Assembly (NCBI GenBank): GCA_013138975.1
Contig: WTBR01000068.1
Coordinates: forward strand, 44,019-108,018
Direction: 5' to 3'
Length of the DNA stretch: 64,000 nt
Source: Bacteroidales bacterium
GTDB taxonomy: Bacteria; Bacteroidota; Bacteroidia; Bacteroidales; UBA12077
The notes below the pieces were generated by a model. The model searched no databases. It was given only the letters and a program-made list of their open reading frames with translations, and was not told where the DNA came from. Both the position numbers and the translations under genes were made by a program. Below, piece by piece: positions 9,184 through 17,910 of this stretch (position 1 is the stretch's first letter; each line of letters starts with the position of its first letter).

Positions 9184-9766
9184 TATATTCAGGAAAATAT
9201 AGCTCACCCTGAATATAATTGTTTAATTGTCGTTTCTGGAGGAAAGAACTCTCATATGATTGTTCGTAGGTTAATAGAAAACCATGGAATAATAAACCTA
9301 CAGCTAGCTACAGTAACGAATAAGTTTTCATACACAGGAAGGCTTGCATAAGATAAATAATTTTTGTGTGAGTTACGATATAGACAATATAACATTTAGA
9401 TACAAACTTATTATATTTCGAAACGAAACTTTAAAAGATTTTGAAAATGAGCTTCTCCCATTAAAATGGATTGAAGAAAAAACATATAAAGTGCCTGCTG
9501 AAATTGCAAAAAACTATGGTATTAAATTTATATTTTTTGGAGCAATTTATCCTTATTCAATATCAGATTCACTTAGAATAGCTCGTAAAATAGGATTTAA
9601 AGATTTAGATGATTTTAACGAATGGTCTCGTTAGGGTAATATTGAAAATGACTCGCAAATTGATTGTGTTGCATATATAATCTAACTATGGGTCAAATAT
9701 GTGAAATTTGATTTCCAACAAATTTCGGACATAGTATACAGATTTGTGCGCAAAACCTTATTATAG
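9184..9766 (+). pseudogene. Decayed N-acetyl sugar amidotransferase (WbuX/PseA-like)
   Basis: Remnants of one gene are readable in two frames. From 9184 a short frame reads HPEYNCLIVVSGGKNSH, the PP-loop (S-G-G-K-[DN]-S) signature of N-acetyl sugar amidotransferases, and ends at a TAA (9349-9351). After a frame shift, 9344-9634 encodes the middle part (ETLKDFENELLPLKWIEEK, then PAEIAKNYGIKFIFFG). It lacks the block that normally follows FFGE, jumps to the late ISDSLRIARKIGFKDLDDF segment, and meets a TAG at 9632-9634. The same frame continues past that stop as GNIENDSQIDCVAYII, another stop, and a C-terminal tail to 9766. The intact enzyme would make an acetamidino group. The first ~50 residues and the middle ~100 appear deleted. 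Recognition is from memory of the family, not a search. Confidence 0.75.
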
Positions 9767-9772
9767 TTTTAT

Positions 9773-11128
9773 ATGTTTTTCAGAATTATTAAAGATGCAT
9801 TAAAAATTGATATATGGAGAACTAATTATATAATTAGTTCTCCAACATCTGAATTTTTTAAATATATTCCTTTAAAAAAACATCAAAATTTATTTACATC
9901 AAGCATTCAATTTATATTTGAATTTCTTAAATCATTCAAATATTTATCATTTAGAAAATCTGAAAAATCAAAATATTTATTCTTTTCGAGCTCTAAGAAT
10001 CAGACTGATGCTATTATTTCTGTAAAAAATAAAATACACAATTCCACACTATATTCATGCAAAAACTTGGGAGGAGAAAATTACAATGAAACTGTGGCTT
10101 ATCTTTATTCATTCCTTTTTTTTCCTATTCTTATTTTCAAATTAATTCAAGCTAACGAACATCAAAAAAATTGTCTTTATAAATTCTTTAATAGATATTG
10201 GCTTGTTTATGGATATTATATCAAAGCAAGATTATTTATAAGAAAAATTAATGCAGAAATTATAATTGTAGCTAATGACCATGATATTAAATGTGAATGC
10301 TTTACTTTAGCTGCTAAAGCAGAAAATAAAAAAAGTATATATATTCAACATGCAAATGTTTCAGATAAATTTCCACCCTTAGTACATGATTATGTTTTTC
10401 TTTATGGAAAAGATTCATTAAAAAAATATGATCAAATTGGGAAAAGCTCATCAAAAGTGTTTTTATTAGGAAACCCTAAATTCGATAAATTTCTTAAACA
10501 AACTTCAAGTAAGTTAAAAACAAAAATTGGAATTGCTGTTAATTCTATTGATGAATACTCAAAAGTTCTAGAACTTATAGATTTTATGCAAACTACTTTT
10601 CCTAAATACGATCTTATTCTTAGGCCACATCCAAGAGATATTCGATTTAAGGAATATAAAAAATTATGCCATTTGAAAAAAATAAAATTTTCTAACTCTC
10701 AAAAAGAAAATTCCTTTAAATTCCTTTCAAATATATTTATATTAATTTCTGGGGAATCTAGTATTCATTTAGAAGCTGCATTACTGAATGTTAGTTCAAT
10801 ATACGCTTCTTTTTTTGCAGATTACAATTTAATCTTTGATAATTATGGATTCTGTAAAAATGGTTTAATAAACCATGTACCTAAAGATTTCATAAACTTA
10901 GAATCAAATATTCAAGAAATTATTGGTTCAAAGAATAACAGAAAAGAAAATATCAATTACTATTTAGCCAATATAAATACGCATTTTGAAACACGTGCGG
11001 GAGAATTAATTGCACAAACAATAGAAAATATTAATAATGACTCTTTTATTAAACAAAATTTTCAAGTTTGCAGTTTTTATTGTAATACTCCTAACACCTT
11101 TACCATTTCTAATTTACAATCAAATTGA
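9773..11128 (+). CDS. Putative glycosyltransferase (capsule/CDP-glycerophosphotransferase-like, GT-B fold)
   Basis: A 451-residue soluble-looking protein. The middle has a Rossmann-type segment (AEIIIVANDHD, about 160-170), then IYIQHANVSDKFPPL and DYVFLYG. The C-terminal half contains LILRPHPRD and a GESSIHLEAAL stretch, a pattern shared by capsular transferases of the polysialyltransferase and CDP-glycerol glycerophosphotransferase type, where an RPHP-like motif binds the CMP/CDP part of the donor. Because CMP-pseudaminic acid is made by the genes just upstream, a role as the Pse transferase is an attractive inference, not something the sequence proves. ATG start at 9773, seven bases after the pseudogene ends. 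Confidence 0.65.
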   Translation: MFFRIIKDALKIDIWRTNYIISSPTSEFFKYIPLKKHQNLFTSSIQFIFEFLKSFKYLSFRKSEKSKYLFFSSSKNQTDAIISVKNKIHNSTLYSCKNLGGENYNETVAYLYSFLFFPILIFKLIQANEHQKNCLYKFFNRYWLVYGYYIKARLFIRKINAEIIIVANDHDIKCECFTLAAKAENKKSIYIQHANVSDKFPPLVHDYVFLYGKDSLKKYDQIGKSSSKVFLLGNPKFDKFLKQTSSKLKTKIGIAVNSIDEYSKVLELIDFMQTTFPKYDLILRPHPRDIRFKEYKKLCHLKKIKFSNSQKENSFKFLSNIFILISGESSIHLEAALLNVSSIYASFFADYNLIFDNYGFCKNGLINHVPKDFINLESNIQEIIGSKNNRKENINYYLANINTHFETRAGELIAQTIENINNDSFIKQNFQVCSFYCNTPNTFTISNLQSN

Positions 11129-12417
11129 TAGATAAACTTAAAACAATACTTAAAAGTAATATTTTTAAACATGCTGGTACTTATACTTTTTTTAATGTAT
11201 TTGACCGAGCTATTCCTTTTTTATTACTTCCTATTATAACTCGACATATATCTCCTTCGGAATATGGGAATTATGCAATGTTTCAAGCAATTCTTCCCAT
11301 TGCGGTACCGTTTATTTCTTTAAACTGTGGAGAGGGTGTTGTACGAAATTTTTTTAGTTTAAAAAACAAAAGAGATTTTAGTATTTATTTTTCAAATAGC
11401 TTACTCATATTATTGGTTGCTACTATTTCATCCATTTTAATTGTATACTGTTTTAATAATTTTTTTGAAAAAGTAATAAATTTTCCTTCTGAATGGATTC
11501 TGATTACTCTTGCAATAGGTTTTTTTCAAACATTCTCAAGACTTAACCTCTCTCTTTATCAAATAGCAAAAAAACCTAAAAACTACGGGATTTATAAAAT
11601 CATTTTAACCTTTTTAAAGTTTTCGTTAATGATTTTGTTTTTAGTATACTTTAATAAAAATTGGCAAGGCTTAATTATTGCTCAATTAATAAGTATAATT
11701 ATTGTATCCACATATTCTTTATACTATTTCAAAAAAAACGGTTTTTTCATTTTTAAAATCAATAAAAACTATTTAAAAGACAACTTTAAAATAGGGTTTC
11801 CTTTAATATTTCATAAAATTGGAGGCTGGTTAAATTCTTTTGCAGGAAGGATAATTATTAATTCATTACTAGGAACTGCCGCTACCGGTAATTATAGTAT
11901 AGGAGCAACGTTTGGTATTATAATTGCATTATTGCAAGATTCTTTTAATTTAGCTTTTACTCCAATCCTCTTTGAAAAACTAAGTAATGTTATTAATATA
12001 AAAGAAAAAAAAAGAATTGTACGTTTTACTTATATGTATCATATAGGTATTATTACACTTGCAATTATTGTGGGACTAATTGGTGCAAATTTAGTAAAAT
12101 TCATTTTTGGTCCGGAATTTATAGGAGCTAAAAAATTTGTACTACTTACTTGCGTTGCATTTGCATTTAATGGATCATATAAAATGCATGTAAATTACAT
12201 CTTTTTTCAAAAAAAAACACATATAACTGCAACAATAACAGTTATATCCGGGCTTGTAAATGTTTTATTAACCTATGTTTTAATAAAAACAAATGGAGAA
12301 ATTGGTGTAGCACAAGCCCTTGTAATTAGTAATGCTTTAAGCTTTATATTGGCATGGTATCTTGCAAATAAAGTCTACCCTATGCCTTGGTTCTCTGCAA
12401 ATATTAATCGTTCTTAA
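11125..12417 (+). CDS. wzx: Wzx-type oligosaccharide flippase
   Basis: A 430-residue polytopic membrane protein of the MOP/polysaccharide transporter class with about 12 hydrophobic segments. The N-terminus has the family's usual 'AGTYTFFNVFDRAIPFLLLP' type opening followed by the ISPSEYGNY segment. It would flip undecaprenyl-linked repeat units to the periplasmic face for the Wzy-like polymerase at 13198. The start is a TTG at 11125 overlapping the previous stop (TTGA); an in-frame ATG does not occur before the first membrane segment. Confidence 0.88.
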   Translation: MIDKLKTILKSNIFKHAGTYTFFNVFDRAIPFLLLPIITRHISPSEYGNYAMFQAILPIAVPFISLNCGEGVVRNFFSLKNKRDFSIYFSNSLLILLVATISSILIVYCFNNFFEKVINFPSEWILITLAIGFFQTFSRLNLSLYQIAKKPKNYGIYKIILTFLKFSLMILFLVYFNKNWQGLIIAQLISIIIVSTYSLYYFKKNGFFIFKINKNYLKDNFKIGFPLIFHKIGGWLNSFAGRIIINSLLGTAATGNYSIGATFGIIIALLQDSFNLAFTPILFEKLSNVINIKEKKRIVRFTYMYHIGIITLAIIVGLIGANLVKFIFGPEFIGAKKFVLLTCVAFAFNGSYKMHVNYIFFQKKTHITATITVISGLVNVLLTYVLIKTNGEIGVAQALVISNALSFILAWYLANKVYPMPWFSANINRS

Positions 12418-12438
12418 TAATTATTAAATTTTAATTTT

Positions 12439-13191
12439 ATGGCCACTATCAAAAAAATCAGAAGGTTTATTATTCTCCTTTTAAAAAAAATTAATTCTTC
12501 TATTAAAATATTTATTCTTAAAAAGAAAGGGGCTCAAATTGGAAAAAGAACTTATATTGGACCGAATTGCAAGATCAGTTCCAACTCATTAATAATTGGA
12601 AATAATAATACAATAGTAGGTAATAGTAATATTAGTGGGAATGTTCAAATTGGAAGTAATGTTAATATTGGATCCGGATGCACAATATTAACAAATAATC
12701 ATGATGTTGGACCATCTCATAATGCTTTACCATATGGTACTGAATATAACATTAAGCCGGTAGTTATACAAGATAATGTTTGGATTGGTCATAATGTACA
12801 AATAACTCCCGGAGTTACAATTGAAGAAGGAGCTATAGTTGGATTAGGAAGTGTAGTTACTAAAAAAGTGGAAATCTGTAATATTGTTGGTGGAAATCCA
12901 GCTAAAGTAATTAATTATAGGGATTTAACCCTTTACAATGAATTAAAGAAAAACAAATTCTTTATAAATGATATAAGAGGAAAACACTATTACAATGCTT
13001 TTACTCGCAGAAAAATATTAAAAAAATTAATCTCCCTATTACAAAATCAAGAAATGGTCAAAGATTATGAAATCTTTGATAAAGAAAATAATTATAAAGT
13101 AAGATCTATAATGTATCAATTATATATAAAAAATCAGAATCTGTATTTTATTGGAAGTGAAAACAATTATTTTTTTATTAAAAAACGATAA
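12439..13191 (+). CDS. Left-handed beta-helix (hexapeptide) acyltransferase
   Basis: A 250-residue protein. Residues about 30-165 are imperfect hexapeptide repeats (IGKRTYIG, IGNNNTIVG, IGSNVNIGSG, IQDNVWIGHN, IEEGAIVGLG) followed by the GGNPAKVI end motif typical of maltose/galactoside O-acetyltransferases and CatB-like xenobiotic acetyltransferases. The active-site histidine is probably in NNHDVG (about residue 94). A 75-residue C-terminal tail beyond the helix is unusual and not assigned. It most likely O-acetylates a sugar of the repeat unit; the substrate is unknown. Confidence 0.85.
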   Translation: MATIKKIRRFIILLLKKINSSIKIFILKKKGAQIGKRTYIGPNCKISSNSLIIGNNNTIVGNSNISGNVQIGSNVNIGSGCTILTNNHDVGPSHNALPYGTEYNIKPVVIQDNVWIGHNVQITPGVTIEEGAIVGLGSVVTKKVEICNIVGGNPAKVINYRDLTLYNELKKNKFFINDIRGKHYYNAFTRRKILKKLISLLQNQEMVKDYEIFDKENNYKVRSIMYQLYIKNQNLYFIGSENNYFFIKKR

Positions 13192-13197
13192 TAATAG

Positions 13198-14520
13198 ATG
13201 CTATTAATCCTTTTAAGTACTATCATGCTTATTATTTCATACTTTTACAATAAAGTATATTTTTTTGCATCTATATTATTAATCTACTCCTTTTTAAAAT
13301 TTATCTTTTTCAAAATTGGTTTTCACTATGCGCCTACAACATTTACTATTGTTTATGTGGCACTTTTAGTTACTTTTTTTATCGACTTTTTTTTAAATTA
13401 CAATTTTAATCTTAAATCAAAAGCTTTATTTCAGACTTTACTAATTACGATTGTTTTATTTTTAGTTTATATATTTTTAATCGATTCCGGAAGAGAGGTT
13501 AGCTCACTTATTCACATCGAATTTTTCAAACATTATTTTTGGGGATTTCTATTATTTATCATTATGGTGTCTTCATCTTATAAAAAAAACATAGATGTGG
13601 TAAAACTCGAAAATATCATCTTTTATATTTTGCTAATACAAATATCCATTGCTACTATGCAATATTTTTCCAAAAATGTTTCAGATTATTTTAAAATAGT
13701 TGAATATAGCTGGCAAGGCAATACAACTATTACCTTAGGAGATTCTTTAATAAAGTCAAAAATTATAAACGGAACCTTTTTTCGTGCAGCAAATTATGGT
13801 AATACTATTGCAATCATCATAGTATATTTCTTTTCACAAATATTATACGGTAAATTTAAATATAACAAATTTAAAATTGTTGTTCTGATTTTAGGAATTA
13901 TTACTGTATTACTAACAGGTATAAGAACTTCAGCCGGCTCAATGGTTTTAGGGATGTTTTTTGTGTACTTTTTCAAAAATAAACGGAAAGCACTTATGTT
14001 GCTTGGAATAGTAATAGTTTTACTTTTTACTTATCAACAAGTATTAGTAGGAATAGGGAAGTTAGGCTTAAGTCAAGGTACTATTGAAAATCCTTTTTCG
14101 CGTTTATCAGCAGCTCTTGTAATGTTTAGCGGAGATATTAATACAATAGAAGAAACAACAATTACCAGAAGTTTAAGTATTTTTCCTTACGCATTGCAAA
14201 ATCCTTTTTTTGGTATTGGACAGTATTACATTTCTGGTTATACAGGAATTGAAAGTATTACAGATGCCTTTTTATTATTTCATATTGCCGAAATTGGAAT
14301 ATTTGGTTTATTAATTCTCTTAATACCCCACTTTAAGGTTCTACAGCGTATAAAGAAAATAAATAAACAAGGATATTATACAGTTTTAAGTTTATTTATA
14401 CTATTGCTAGTACAAACCGTTACTGATGCCGGATTATTTAGTCATTACGGAATGATATTTTTCTTTTTTCTATCAGCACTAATTTATTTAAAAAACACCC
14501 TTATTTATGAAAAAAAATAA
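13198..14520 (+). CDS. wzy: Wzy-like O-antigen/capsule polymerase
   Basis: A 440-residue membrane protein with about 11-12 hydrophobic segments and a large loop in its second half (about residues 285-350), the architecture of Wzy polymerases. A TGIRTSAGSM stretch (about 241-250) resembles the conserved polymerase region before the large periplasmic loop. Sequence similarity among Wzy proteins is weak, so the call relies on topology plus the flippase, transferases and copolymerase around it. It would join flipped repeat units in the periplasm. It overlaps the next gene by 14 bases. Confidence 0.8.
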   Translation: MLLILLSTIMLIISYFYNKVYFFASILLIYSFLKFIFFKIGFHYAPTTFTIVYVALLVTFFIDFFLNYNFNLKSKALFQTLLITIVLFLVYIFLIDSGREVSSLIHIEFFKHYFWGFLLFIIMVSSSYKKNIDVVKLENIIFYILLIQISIATMQYFSKNVSDYFKIVEYSWQGNTTITLGDSLIKSKIINGTFFRAANYGNTIAIIIVYFFSQILYGKFKYNKFKIVVLILGIITVLLTGIRTSAGSMVLGMFFVYFFKNKRKALMLLGIVIVLLFTYQQVLVGIGKLGLSQGTIENPFSRLSAALVMFSGDINTIEETTITRSLSIFPYALQNPFFGIGQYYISGYTGIESITDAFLLFHIAEIGIFGLLILLIPHFKVLQRIKKINKQGYYTVLSLFILLLVQTVTDAGLFSHYGMIFFFFLSALIYLKNTLIYEKK

Positions 14521-15334
14521 ACAAGTCATTTTTACTTTTAGAAATGATGATGTTAGAAAGAATCTAGATGAATCTTTTATTCAATTAACAAATATATTTA
14601 TAGACCGAAATATCCCTATAACACATGCCGTAGAACCTGCAAATGTAACTCCTGAAGTAATTGAATGGCTTTTAGATAAAAAAAATAAACATCCCCATTT
14701 AATTGAAATAATCCAACATGGCTATAATCATAAATTAAATTACAAAACGGAAATAGGTGGTAAAATAAGAAAAGGTGAATTTGGAGGTAGTAGAGACTTT
14801 AATGATCAATACTCTGATATTAAAAAAGGCATGGAATTAATGGATTCATATTTTGGAAACCGTTGGTTTAAAGCATTTACATTCCCCTATGGTGCCAGAA
14901 ATAAAGATGCGATTAAGGCTCTTGATGCATTAAATTTTAAAGTAGTAAATGGAGGCATTTCACCTAAATTAGTAAAACAATTATTTTATATTGTTGGAAG
15001 GCTATTAAATAAGGAAATATTTCTTGATAGAAAAGTATCTTGGAATTTAAAAAAGATAAATAAAACCAATGTATTTCAAATCGATCTTGCTATAAGCATT
15101 ATAAAAAAATACATAAATGAATTCGAAGACTGTGAAATGGAAACTCTTCAGGATTTAAAACGAGAAACACAACAATGTCTTAAGCTTACAAATGTCGGAG
15201 TATTATTCCATCACAGATATCATAATTCTCCTGAAAAAATTAAATTAATTGAAGATTATTTAGATTGGCTCATTTCAATTCCAAATATAAAATTTTGTAC
15301 TCAAGAAGAAATCTTTGAAAAATACAATTCATGA
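14507..15334 (+). CDS. NodB-like polysaccharide deacetylase family protein
   Basis: A 275-residue protein with the NodB signature: a D-D pair in TFRNDDVRKN (about residues 12-15) and a metal-binding H-x3-H in QHGYNH (about residues 73-77). FPYGARN (about 126) corresponds to the later conserved motif. No signal peptide is visible, so it probably acts in the cytoplasm on an intermediate. Enzymes of this family remove N- or O-acetyl groups. It starts within the end of the polymerase gene and overlaps the next gene by four bases. Confidence 0.8.
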   Translation: MKKNKQVIFTFRNDDVRKNLDESFIQLTNIFIDRNIPITHAVEPANVTPEVIEWLLDKKNKHPHLIEIIQHGYNHKLNYKTEIGGKIRKGEFGGSRDFNDQYSDIKKGMELMDSYFGNRWFKAFTFPYGARNKDAIKALDALNFKVVNGGISPKLVKQLFYIVGRLLNKEIFLDRKVSWNLKKINKTNVFQIDLAISIIKKYINEFEDCEMETLQDLKRETQQCLKLTNVGVLFHHRYHNSPEKIKLIEDYLDWLISIPNIKFCTQEEIFEKYNS

Positions 15335-16191
15335 AAAATTACATTGTAATTACACCTGCTTACAATGAAGAAGATAATATAGAGCTTACTATAAAATCTT
15401 TTTTAAAACAAACTATTTTACCATTGCAGTGGATAATAGTGAATGATGGATCAACAGACAATACAGGGTCAATAATTAATTCGTATGCAGATAAATATCA
15501 TTGGATAACACTATTAAATCGTGAAAATGGAAAATGGCCATTTGGAACACACGCAGTAAAGAATTTTGAAATTGGCTTAAAAGCAATAAAACATACTAAT
15601 TATGATTTTTTAGTAAAATTTGATGCAGACATAGATATCGACAGAGAAGATTATTTTGAGTTTCAATTAAATCAATTCAAAAAAAATATAAAGCTTGGCA
15701 TCTCAAGTGGAATTACTTATTATATAGATAATCTAAATAATAAGAAAATTGTATGGCATCCTTCTTGGCGCACAACGGGTGCAATGAAAATGTATCGACG
15801 TGAATGCTATGAGAATATGGGTGGTTTAGTTCCAATTTATGGTTGGGATGGAATAGATGATTTAAAAGCACGATTTAATGGTTGGGAAACAACAACATTT
15901 TATGAGTTGGAAGTTAATCATCTGGAAAAAAAACGAGATTTTAAAAGAAAATTAGATCCTAAATTCTCTCTGAAACAAGGGAAAAGTTTTTACGTTAGAG
16001 GATATCCCCTATTTTTTATATTATTAAAAACTCTAATGTTTTGCGTAAAAATTAAGCCTAAACAAGCATTTTATTTTTTAAAAGGATATATAAACTCCCA
16101 TTTTAACAATGTAGAACAATGCGTTTCTGAATCAGAAAAAAAATTTATTCGAAAATTTATATTAAAACGAGCCCTAGGTTTAATAAAATAA
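15331..16191 (+). CDS. Glycosyltransferase family 2
   Basis: A 286-residue GT-A enzyme. The N-terminus IVITPAYNEEDNIELTI (about residues 4-20) and VNDGSTDNT (about 37-45) are the classical GT2 nucleotide-sugar motifs; KFDADIDID (about 98-106) supplies the metal-binding D-x-D. A tryptophan-rich acceptor region (WHPSWRTTGAMKMYRR) follows. It adds one sugar of the repeat unit at the inner membrane; donor and linkage cannot be read from the sequence. Confidence 0.9.
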   Translation: MKNYIVITPAYNEEDNIELTIKSFLKQTILPLQWIIVNDGSTDNTGSIINSYADKYHWITLLNRENGKWPFGTHAVKNFEIGLKAIKHTNYDFLVKFDADIDIDREDYFEFQLNQFKKNIKLGISSGITYYIDNLNNKKIVWHPSWRTTGAMKMYRRECYENMGGLVPIYGWDGIDDLKARFNGWETTTFYELEVNHLEKKRDFKRKLDPKFSLKQGKSFYVRGYPLFFILLKTLMFCVKIKPKQAFYFLKGYINSHFNNVEQCVSESEKKFIRKFILKRALGLIK

Positions 16192-16192
16192 T

Positions 16193-17905
16193 ATGTTTAC
16201 TTCTAAAGAACAAAGCTTCCTTTCATATATTTCCATAATATCTAAAGGAGTACCTCAAAGTAAAGAATGTATAGAAGCAAGATTTCTTCCTAAAGGAAAA
16301 AAAAGCATCTATAAAGTTCACAATAATGAATATTCAAATTATTTTGCTTTTCAACCTGAAGACAATAAACTATACGAATCTATTTATTTAGATTCTGAAG
16401 AAGCTTGTTTGCTTATAAATGGATTCTTTTATGAAAAACCACAATATCCTAAAAGTATTAATTCAAAAAATGAATTAAAAAAATATTTAAACTCCCTGAA
16501 TGGTAATTTTAATGGATACTTTATTGATAAAATAAATAATCTTTTATATCTATTCTGCGACTACTTTGGCTTCGACAAACAGTTTTATTTAATAAATAAT
16601 AACATCGTTTATATTTCGTCATTTATATGGCCACTTATAAAATTTGATAAAGAAGGTACAGTAAATAAATCGGCAATTACTGAACATTTAGTCTTTGGAT
16701 ATCCTTTATTGGATAAAACTATTTTTACTAATATAAAAGTTGTTAAACCTGAACAATTGATTCAGATTAATCTAAAAACTAACCATATAACGTACGATAA
16801 TTGGTATTGTAAAAGCAATAGCATAATTAAGGATCCTCAAAAAACATTTTACCATTTAACAGAAAAGCATTTTACATTTTTAAAAAATCGTATAAATCCT
16901 GAAAAATGGGGTAATACGTTAACGGGGGGAAATGATACTCGTTTAATTCTTAATTCCTTTTTAAAATCAAATATAAGCCCGATTTGTATAACCGCCAAGG
17001 ACAGAAAATTTGAAATTGATCGTGCTAAATTAATATCTAAGCATTTTAATCTTGATTGGCAATTAATTGATAATAATCCAAACATTGTGAATAATTATTC
17101 GTTTTGGCTTTCAAATGGTTATACCAACGGTGAGTCTATGACGTCATTGGCATTAAATTCTACAGGTATAATTGATTCTTTACATTATGGTTATTCAGGC
17201 GATCTTATTTCCGGAGGTGTAGAAATTGATAGTAACCAAATTAAAAGAAAAGGTTTTCCATATATTCTGAAATCTAAGCTTGATTATAATTTATTAAATT
17301 TAGACACAATTTTAAATTTTACTCACTTTCATGCTGACGATATCTTAAATGAATTTTCCAAATCTTATAATTCTACGATAGAAGATCTTTCATACTCCGA
17401 TTATCTTCTTCAAGAAAGAAAGGAAAGAAATTTTAGAAGAATTGGATCCTTTTCTGAAGGTGCAAAATTAGGACCTATTCCTATTTACTTTTTTCATGAC
17501 AAAACAATAATAGATTTCTATAACAACTTAGATTATAAATATCTCAAAAATCAAAATCTACATATAAAGTTAAGTTTCTATAAAAATTGGTATTTAGGTA
17601 TAGTGCCATCTGCTAACAATTTACCCGTACCAAGTTTTACAATGAATCTTTTCAATAAATATATTCCACATACTTATATAAAAAAAGTTAAGAAGCTACA
17701 GGCTAAAAAATTAAAGAAGATTTCATTCTCTGATAAATCAAGTTATTACAATATATATGATGAAGATTACACACAATTAGATCTTGATTTCGAATTACTG
17801 TATAATAGTTTGAAAAAAGAGTTAATAACAAATCGAGACGCACATTTATTGAAAAGAAGATTAAAGGAAATAAAAGAAACAATAAACTTTAAATACTCTG
17901 ATTAG
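16193..17905 (+). CDS. Asparagine-synthase-like protein lacking the glutaminase cysteine
   Basis: A 570-residue protein with the two-domain layout of class B asparagine synthetases. The N-terminal Ntn-hydrolase-like part (about 1-190) begins MFTSKEQ, so the catalytic Cys2 needed for glutamine hydrolysis is absent. The C-terminal synthetase part carries a modified PP-loop, TGGNDTR at 244-250, in place of the usual SGG-x-DS. A GYSGD segment (about 330-334) matches the later conserved synthetase motif. This suggests it adenylates a carboxylate and joins it to an amine other than glutamine-derived ammonia, or that it takes free ammonia. It sits in a run with a CapK-like ligase and an ATP-grasp enzyme. 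Confidence 0.75.
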   Translation: MFTSKEQSFLSYISIISKGVPQSKECIEARFLPKGKKSIYKVHNNEYSNYFAFQPEDNKLYESIYLDSEEACLLINGFFYEKPQYPKSINSKNELKKYLNSLNGNFNGYFIDKINNLLYLFCDYFGFDKQFYLINNNIVYISSFIWPLIKFDKEGTVNKSAITEHLVFGYPLLDKTIFTNIKVVKPEQLIQINLKTNHITYDNWYCKSNSIIKDPQKTFYHLTEKHFTFLKNRINPEKWGNTLTGGNDTRLILNSFLKSNISPICITAKDRKFEIDRAKLISKHFNLDWQLIDNNPNIVNNYSFWLSNGYTNGESMTSLALNSTGIIDSLHYGYSGDLISGGVEIDSNQIKRKGFPYILKSKLDYNLLNLDTILNFTHFHADDILNEFSKSYNSTIEDLSYSDYLLQERKERNFRRIGSFSEGAKLGPIPIYFFHDKTIIDFYNNLDYKYLKNQNLHIKLSFYKNWYLGIVPSANNLPVPSFTMNLFNKYIPHTYIKKVKKLQAKKLKKISFSDKSSYYNIYDEDYTQLDLDFELLYNSLKKELITNRDAHLLKRRLKEIKETINFKYSD

Positions 17906-17910
17906 CAACA

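Noticed and set aside
9344..9634. Free-standing small gene of 96 codons
   Set aside because: Its sequence is the middle of an N-acetyl sugar amidotransferase, it starts with TTG without support, and the homologous reading continues past its stop; it is part of the pseudogene.
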